Assembly: GCF_000003815.2 (NCBI RefSeq)
Contig: NC_049997.1
Coordinates: 8,581,158 to 8,645,157 of the forward strand
Direction: 5' to 3'
Origin: Branchiostoma floridae
Lineage: Eukaryota; Chordata; Leptocardii; Amphioxiformes; Branchiostomatidae
DNA: 64,000 nucleotides
Part shown: positions 57,501 through 64,000 of the stretch, in pieces
Position numbering within the stretch: the stretch's first letter is position 1
Layout: each line of letters begins with the position of its first letter
Made by a program: the position numbers and the translations under genes
Notes under the pieces: model-generated
Told to the model about the DNA's origin: nothing
The model's input: only the letters and a program-made list of their open reading frames with translations
Databases searched by the model: none

Positions 57501-59866
57501 GCCTGGGAACGTCTCAAATCAATAACAAATTGCTCTGGGGACGAGAAGGCGGAGCTGTCGTAAATGTTTATGTCGTAAAACGTCTCCAATAAGGCGGGAA
57601 ACGGCGCTTCAATTACGTCATGTTCGATTCTAACGACATTTATGCCTTTGACATTGACATCAATAATCCGAAGTGGTCTATAAGATCCATTCAAAAATAT
57701 ACAGCTATTGGGTCCAAACATATTAACAGTAGTACATAAAACAGTAGTATAAAACCTCAATCGGGAGTATACCAAGAAACTGAGGAACAAAAATACCAAT
57801 ACAAAAACCATACAAGTCACAGACAACTTGTAGAAAAAGCAACAACAACAAAAAACGGACTCGGTTTCTTTCCAGCCTATGGACAGAATATCACCTAATT
57901 CGTCTCGGGCACAGATCCAAATTCAGATCGATCTTGCCGATCATAAATGTTGTACATATGTAGCCGACTACGTCGCAAGTTTTCAGGACAAATTGTTCTT
58001 TATCTTAGAACTGCCGAATGCGACATTTTAATCAAAATGAAACACTTGCTATCCCCATATTTATCCCTCTATAGTAACCTACAAATGCTATCGACACAGA
58101 ATGATCTATCAAACCATCACAAAACTCTCAGATATCTGTCTGTTTGGAACTGGGCCAACACTAGGGGTGAACGCCGAATGCAACGCCAAATAAAGAATTA
58201 GGGACCAAAAGAACGAAGGGTCGATAAATTCTGCATGTCCAAGTCCTTCTGGGTTTGTGTTACACGCAGACTGACGCGAATCTCGCGCTAACTTTTCTCT
58301 TGTTTACTAGCAAACGACGGTAGAGTTGCAGCTGGCTAAAGTGTCGCCCTACGTGTACAGTGTTTGTGTACATGGAGTTTCTCGCACCGTTTTATGATAT
58401 GTGTAGCTATTACGTCGGCATTTTAAGCCTGTGAAGCATTTGGGCATGTTCTGACCGGTGTAGTGTTGTGTCTGGATAAAGACTATAGTATAGGTGACTT
58501 TTTCACCTTACCTGAACTGAACCTAAAAAGAAGTTGTTGTTTTTTCAATAAGAAATAACGTTGCAAGTAAAATAGACAAATTAAACGTCGGACGTTTCAG
58601 TTACTAATTCTACGTCAATGTCAAGTTAACATTTGAGACTAATTCAAAGCCACATTCTATGCGCATAGATATTATCAGGGGCGCCTTGTTGGGTAAACTG
58701 ACATAGTACGCTTCTAAATAACAAAAAAATAAAGAATAGATTTGATACAAGTTGCACAAGTACCAGTTCGTTAGTGTTACAACATTCGTAGTGAAACATG
58801 AAACGACATTTCTGCACAGGCGTTAGAATTGTATTTGTACAGAGATGTTGTTACAAGCAGCGACACGCGGCCAAATCATTAAGCATGTTTGTGCAACGAA
58901 AGTTCATTAGCAGCTGTAGAAATATGACATTTTTATAGATAATAGAAACACAACTCCGTACTACTACTACTAGATATCAGACAATTTGCAATCAATAAGG
59001 AACAACAGTTTTGTATCATTTTTCTTTCTATAAAATTTACAAACCAAGTCCACCAGTTTTTACAGATTTGACAAAAGTGGTACTAGGATAGAGCCCTGGG
59101 GAACACTACTCTTCAAGCAGAGGTTAGGCTACGGCTGTTTTTCGACTTTTTTAGGCGTTTTTGTCGGGCTATCTATATATTCTAATTCTGTACTGTTTTG
59201 TTGATGCCGAGACAAAACGGTACAATTTAATAGAAAGCCCTAACCTCTGCTTGGAGAGTAGGGGAACACAGCACGTAATGGTTTCATTAGAGAGTCGCTA
59301 TGGTAACAACTGTGTGTGAAAAAGGGTCTGTACTCACTACGATACCGCTCCGTAACTTACAAAAAAAAAAAAAAACTTTTAAAGATTTGACAAAAGTGGT
59401 CCTATGGCTTAGGACATGGAGAACACAGCATGTAAATTGTACATGCATGGTAAATTGTAAAACGAGAGAGTCGCCATGGTAACAACTGTGTGTGAAAGGG
59501 GGCTGTACTCACCACGATACCGCTCCATAACTTACAAAATAAACTTTTATTAAAGATTTGTCAAAAGTGGTCTTAGGGCTTGGGGACCAGTGAGGTAAGG
59601 TGAGGTCCTAGGGTTTAGGACTTGGGGAACACAGCATGTAAATGGTAAAACGAGAGAGTCGCCATGGTGACATTTGTGTGTGAAAAAGGGGCTGTACTCA
59701 CCACGATACCGCTCCATATGGGCGCGCCCGTCAGAGCCACCAGCGGCGCGCACTGCCCGTGACACGCACCCAGTCCCACGATTCCCGTGATGAAGCTCAC
59801 GAACCCGAGAATCACCAGGAGAATCCCCACAAACCACGCCGCTCTCGGACTGTACATCATGGCCAT
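48271..59866 (-). CDS. MS4A/CD20-like four-transmembrane protein, minus-strand copy with Glu/Pro-rich tail
   Basis: Exons 59702-59866, 53284-53343, 51693-51860, 50614-50733, 49892-49994 and 48271-48566, all phase-compatible. Starts MAMMYSPRAAWF; TM1 VGILLVILGFVSFITGIVG; TM2 after GAPIWSGIV and VIIAGVFAVAS; loop PPYVTLIRPTATG to EIYWPYY; TM4 WGIIFIFAVIEFVLSLIAAI; then APAIVVYDGTKAV and GQRAVQQPDGSIK. Clearly paralogous to the plus-strand copy, with matching exon sizes (60 and 120 nt). The TM3 exon is missing and probably lies in the gap at 52807-52906. The last exon encodes 97 residues of EPEPEA-like acidic repeats, very unlike the short tail of the plus-strand copy. Convergent with it. Family assignment by motif and topology. 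Confidence 0.75.
48890..49350. promoter_or_regulatory. Promoter-like patch inside the last intron
   Basis: CAACATGGCGGACGC (YY1-like), TTACGTCATC (CRE-like) at about 48909, and GCGCATGCGC (NRF1) at 49329-49338 beside CCAAT. Such a cluster is unusual in an intron and may be an internal or antisense promoter. Inferred. Confidence 0.3.
50140..50631 (-). repeat. Minisatellite made of the TM4 exon end and its splice donor
   Basis: A unit of 51-56 bp carrying GGTTACCATGGNCACGAG then gta, with CTTAGTTGCCATGGATACAA spacers, repeats about nine to ten times from the exon end (50614-50631) into the intron. The nearest copy is exactly 54 bp away (50560-50577), so its donor is in frame. On the minus strand the reading frame stays open to a stop at about 50455. 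Confidence 0.8.
52807..52906. other. Scaffold gap (100 N) in the minus-strand MS4A-like gene
   Basis: Exactly 100 N. It lies where the exon for the third transmembrane segment is expected, and that exon is not found elsewhere. Confidence 0.99.
56040..56082. repeat. Poly-G tract
   Basis: T-run then more than 20 G with one C. Low-complexity, in intron 1 of the minus-strand MS4A-like gene. Confidence 0.85.
56505..56640. repeat. Diverged tandem repeat with GCGTAATNCGTAG core
   Basis: Four or five spaced occurrences of CGTAATTCGTAGGGAAAAC-like sequence over about 130 bp in intron 1 of the minus-strand MS4A-like gene. Origin not recognised. Confidence 0.5.
59115..59265. repeat. MITE with CAAGCAGAGGTTAGG termini
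   Basis: CTTCAAGCAGAGGTTAGGCT at the left and AGCCCTAACCTCTGCTTGGA at the right are inverted repeats. Solo half-copies occur near 25616 (CCAAGCAGAGGTTAAG) and 57243 (AACCTCTGCTTGGAG). Confidence 0.65.
59297..59560 (-). repeat. Two tandem copies of the exon 1 end and donor, minus-strand MS4A-like gene
   Basis: Reading the minus strand, GGAGCGGTATCGTAGTGAGT (copy near 59330-59350) and GGAGCGGTATCGTGGTGAGT (near 59508-59528) repeat the end of exon 1 at 59702 and its gtgagt donor, with shared intron sequence, at a period near 180 bp. Only about 15-20 nt of exon is included. Confidence 0.7.
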
Positions 59867-59879
59867 CTTGGTTCTTCAC

Positions 59880-60200
59880 AGAACTTCCGTTCGAGTGTCA
59901 CTGCGCTCGTCTTCCGATGACGTAATAATCAAACGATCTGAGGGAAAAGAATCGAAGACACAGTGAGAGAAAAGTTCAGAGTTGTCGTGTCAGTTTTCAT
60001 CCACTGATGGCGTGATAATCAAACGATCTGAGGGAAAAGAGGCGAAGCCACAGTGAGAAAAAGCTCACAGTTGTCGAGTGTCAGTGTCCGTCCACTGATG
60101 ACGTAATAATCAAACGATACGTGGAAAGAAACGAAAATAAGACACAAATTACACTATGCCTGTCCTCTGATGACTTAATAAACAAACGATCTGCAGGAAA
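59880..60200. repeat. Tandem repeat upstream of the minus-strand MS4A-like start
   Basis: Three to four copies of a unit of about 85-95 bp containing TGACGTAATAATCAAACGAT and GAGGGAAAAGAATCGAAGAC, directly 5' of the start codon (59866). Several copies keep a CRE/ATF-like TGACGTAA, so they could influence transcription. Inferred. Confidence 0.65.
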
Positions 60201-61370
60201 AGAATCGAATACAAATTGAGACCTAAGAGTTCATGAGGCAGCGGACGGAATTTTTGAGAGGACGGGCTCGAGGTTACGTTCAAAGATGATAATGTTTCCC
60301 AAACAAGGGAAATCGCCACGGAGGCTCAAAGCTATATTTGTTTTAGATATGGAGATAAACTGCGGCCAGATGCTTTTACAGAGAGCAGAAATACCGACTG
60401 CCCCATGGTGATATCAATTTGCATCGGAGCTGTGTGGTCTTCAATTATCATATTCATTACTTAATGAGAACTACCAGACATTATAATCCGAATATTATCT
60501 TTGAAAACGCGAAGAAAAAAATTGGTTAGATAATAATTATGAGAACTATAATTAGATCTTGTAAATCATATTCACAATCGGACAGCATATCCGATTGATA
60601 TCAATTCAAGTACAACATTTTTTAGACTGGTTACAAACTACACCTTTATCATAGCAAATCATCTTGTTTGCACACAATGTCAAAGTTGAAACCTTTACGA
60701 TGAGACGAGCGACGAAAGAAAGGTTGTGAAAATAGCAAGTACAGGAGTACAGACTAGCGATTAAAATTACATTCTTCAGAGTCAGACTGCCCCTCCTCCC
60801 TATTACAAACAGACGGAACATGGCGTGGGTAGCCTCGCAGCAGGCTCCAAACAAAGAAAGCCTTGAATATTTAAGTGTCTTTGCTTATTGCGTAATACCT
60901 TAATTGTTTGCAGACTGTCCCAATTTTTCCCGCTTTCTACAAAACCAACCGACTAGGGAAAGGGTGTCAAAACCAGAGCCATCAAAATATGATTGCAAAA
61001 TAAGATCGTCTGCGTTGAATTCAGAATCATGTAGGTAAATGGATGAGTCTAATCTCTATTTACTTCCAAACAGTAGTGTAGCAGTATTTCCATATACTAG
61101 TTTACTTCTACATAATATAGGACAAAGTTGCCTCGATGCAAGGCTGCTTCCCTATGGCAAGTTAGATGACCTGTGTAGTCCCTAGGCTACCCTGGGAGCC
61201 AGCCAGGATCGGGCAGCTAGGACAGTTTATTCGGTGGCCCAAGACAGTCAGATCCGCCCGATCTGCTATTAGCGACCCGGGGAGTTTAAGCCCGATGAGG
61301 TCCACCTGCCCTTCACAAACTGACATCCAGGCTATATTTGTTAGTGTTTCTCGTTACTTTTTCCATGTCC
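60200..61370. other. Intergenic sequence upstream of the minus-strand MS4A-like gene
   Basis: AT-rich, no supported exon or RNA gene. Confidence 0.4.
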
Positions 61371-61700
61371 GTATGAACGAAGGAAGAATCCAACATATCT
61401 GCTTGGAGATTACAAGGGCCGGTTGGAGTTTTTCCAGTGTGGCAGTGTGACGTGAGAAAGTGGGATTTTTTTTCCATGTCAGATTGAATAAACGGAGGAA
61501 GAATCCAACATATATGCTTGGAGATTAAAAGGGCCGGTTGGAGTTTTTCCGTTGTGGCAGTGTGACGTGAGAAAGTGGGATTTTTTTTCCTTGTCCGATT
61601 GAATGAACGAAGGAAGAATCCATCACATCTGCTTGGAGATTAAAAGGACCCCGTGTGGCAGTGTGACGTGGGAAAGTGGGCCGCCCATCGCCGGGAAACA
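61370..61700. repeat. 115-bp tandem repeat, almost three copies
   Basis: TGCTTGGAGATTANAAGGGC recurs at 61400, 61515 and 61630, with the flanking GTGGCAGTGTGACGTGAGAA and ACGAAGGAAGAATCCAACAT repeated at the same 115-bp spacing. Confidence 0.8.
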
Positions 61701-61779
61701 GGCCAGGAATGCGCGGCTCGTATGACCCGCGTGGCCTTCCGAGGGGTTCTCAAGAGCAGCGCGGCAAACTCGCCTGTCC

Positions 61780-63394
61780 GTCCGCCATTTTGTAGCGCGA
61801 ACTCTCTCCATTTCCAAATTTCCAAACCGTTGGTTGAACTTATTCTTATTTCTAACGTATATTATATATATACATCTGTCACATTTTCAAACCGGGGCCC
61901 GGCCGGGCAGCTTTAGGGAACAATAAGTTTGATGTAAAAGACACAAAACTACACAAGACGTAAAGAGAATGGTCGTGGGCATTATTTGTGTATTTTTGTA
62001 TTTGTGTACTTTTTTCTCAAACAGTCCGGCTGGGTCCCGGTTTGAAAATGTGAAATTAGCCTCACTGAAAAATGATTGAAAGATTTAGGGAACAACAAGA
62101 TTTCGGAACCGCCAACAACAGCCGCATTGCATTGTAGTAATCCTAAATAATCCAAACAAAACCCGAATGGAGCCTGGATAAATCCAAACCCTGCGATCAT
62201 CCGCAAACTGATTGTCTCTGTTAGCGGTAGAGATTTGAAATTCTTAAAAAAAGAAAACTTTGAATGCAAACAGACTAAAAAATAAACTGTAGCAAAACTT
62301 TTAAGGACATAAGACGCCGTTAGGTGTGAATCATAAACAAAGTCTCAAGAGGGTTAAGACCTCAAGGCCACGCTGCTATACTTGTAACAGAAAGATGAAC
62401 CGTAAAGAGATCATTAAAAGAATCATTCCTAATTGTGTAAGAGTAGTGGTAAGGGATAGGCAGGGAGGTATTTGGCGTAAATCATGCCTAGATCTCTGGG
62501 GGAGATAACATGATTGAAACCAGAGTGACAGCCAAAATACATCGCCCCGCTCCCGCCTTGTTGATAATTTCCAGAAGCGACCCCGCCCAAACCAAAGAAT
62601 CACATCCCCCAAGAACTTCCGCTAAGAAATACTACAAGTTCTCTCGCACTGTCTTCTCCAGGATTGGACTACTAAAGACAAGTGTACATCGCACGAGGGA
62701 CTATTTTGGTTTCTCCTTTGCTCTGTAAATACGTAATTGTTGGGAGTATGTCACACCAGTGTCGAGAAAGCGTGACCCAGACGGCTGGGGAAACACGCGG
62801 GACGGTTAGCGGGAAAACTAGAAGTCCACACGGCCGGAAACATCGTAAAACCTTCCACTGTGTGTGCTACTATCAGCCCGTCTGCTTTAAATCTCTAGAT
62901 TCAGTAGGCACAGTGTAGCACTAAACACGAAGCGATTATTTAGATTCACAACACTCTTACAAAGCGTTGAACTGTACGCGTCCTCCACCAGAAAGTTGCA
63001 CACAACTACACCTAGCAAGCCGTCAGTGATAGCGAAGTTTCAAACAACCTAGCGAAGAGGCACTGGCGTTGTCCGCACGAGTTTTATCGATTCTTTTACC
63101 CAGAGAGAATGGGAAATGACGACCTGTTTTGGTTTTCTCTGGGCGGCGCAGGAATTGAATAAGGATGGGAGGGAAAAACGATCCCAACATGCCGATCTGG
63201 AGGCACGCCGGGCATCCAGGAGAACCGCGGGTGGGAGTGGCAGTCTCACCGTCCGAACAGATCTAGTTGCATCCCATATATCCACGTCTAGATATAATAT
63301 AGCTCTCGCCGAGCATATATAGATCACGGGTTGTCATCTTTATGACGAGACGGTAAACATGTCCGAAAAGTGGAACAGGGGAGGGAGGACTCAC
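61780..63394. other. Intergenic, partly CpG-rich, no gene assigned
   Basis: Contains a YY1-like CCGCCATTTTG near 61787 and scattered open frames with no recognisable family. Nothing I can support as coding. Confidence 0.35.
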
Positions 63395-63545
63395 CTAGAG
63401 GTCTTGGCAGCGCGGCAGCTCGATGGGAATCGAACTCGGGACCGTTGGTTTTTGTAGACTGCTGCTGGGTGACCAATGGGGTGACGAATGGCGGCGGCTT
63501 GTAGCGCGGGGCGCGGCTGGGACTGGTCACAACTGCAACTGTCAT
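63395..63545 (-). CDS. Possible first coding exon of an unidentified gene
   Basis: ATG at 63543-63545 opens a 50-codon Pro/Thr/Ser-rich frame (MTVAVVTSPSRAPRYK, PPPFVTPLVTQQQ, ending AAALPRPL) that reaches a consensus donor, CTAG then gtgagtcc, at 63393-63394. CpG-rich surroundings. A second overlapping frame from 63618 is equally open, so this is weak. It could be an upstream exon of the minus-strand MS4A-like gene, but it does not join 59866 in frame. Confidence 0.25.
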
Positions 63546-64000
63546 CAGCGAGGGCCACCATGGGGGTTACACAAACACCGCTCGCAGTGGCCAAGACATG
63601 GGGGAGTTCTTCTGACATCTTATATAGATTTTACGTTACGACTGTTCTATGAATATTGGCAATGGACGGTATATGGAGCATATACGATAATACCCACTTT
63701 CCACACGCACGTTTAATTAGTAAAAAGGCTCGCGGTCTATGGATTTTCAATATGTAATTGACCCACCACCCAATATGTTCTCTGGGACGCGTGGCAAAAA
63801 CGTTTATCTTAGTTCTCTGATCTTTTCACCAATCTCTCTTTCCTTTCCTTCTGTGTCCTTGTTCCTCTGTTCTTCTTTCTTTCTTGTACTTCACTTTCAT
63901 TTCTTTATTTGTCCCCATTCTTTCTTTTTCTCTTTCTATCCATCTATCTGTAAACTTGGATTGGTCGTTCTATCCTGTTGACTTTCTGCTCTCCACTCTA
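63546..64000. other. Window end: non-coding, CT-rich from about 63830
   Basis: Pyrimidine-rich low-complexity sequence; no gene seen. Confidence 0.45.

Noticed and set aside
57479-57826. 115-codon minus-strand frame with an N-terminal hydrophobic anchor
   Set aside because: No family recognised, no repeat of the pattern, and it lies within a large intron full of repeats; could be a real small gene but I cannot support it.

Overview
The window is animal genomic DNA with short exons, GT–AG (and a few GC–AG) introns, dense SINE- and MITE-like repeats and three 100-N scaffold gaps. The repertoire (abundant CUB, sushi, SRCR and kringle modules, a chordate-type TTLL12, MS4A-like proteins) best fits a lancelet (Branchiostoma). 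That assignment is inference; another invertebrate deuterostome is possible.

Region 1 (669-22306, minus strand) reads as one very long mosaic gene. Exon borders, read by hand, give signal peptide, CUB, sushi, MAM, CUB, sushi, CUB, sushi, four SRCR domains, an LRP-type YWTD propeller with EGF, a C-type lectin domain, LDLa, a Frizzled-like domain, kringle, sushi, and then a complete Cys-loop pentameric ligand-gated channel with M1-M4. About 6.96 kb of CDS is visible (roughly 2,320 residues). The last sushi exon joins the channel's first exon in phase, with no start codon or signal peptide between them. I know of no described channel with this ectodomain; it is the main discovery candidate. Three junctions inside the chain do not join in phase and need transcript evidence.

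Region 2 (24359-35107, plus strand, head-to-head with region 1) is TTLL12. Fourteen exons all join in phase and encode 644 residues, the length of human TTLL12 as I recall it. Its introns carry several MITE-like elements, a hairpin-bearing tandem repeat and a decayed copy of the end of exon 8.

Region 3 holds a convergent pair of paralogous four-transmembrane proteins related to MS4A/CD20: one on plus (38952-43733, 8 exons, 313 residues) and one on minus (48271-59866, 6 exons found; the TM3 exon is probably in the gap at 52807-52906). Both share a GAPIWSGIV motif and a cytoplasmic APAIVVYDG...QRAVQQPDG motif. In three places an exon's 3' edge with its splice donor has been tandemly multiplied into the following intron. 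A 1-kb minisatellite lies between the two genes.

The rest is intergenic and intronic sequence with SINEs (tRNA-like and 5S rRNA-like), MITE-like inverted repeats, minisatellites and promoter-like CpG-rich patches.
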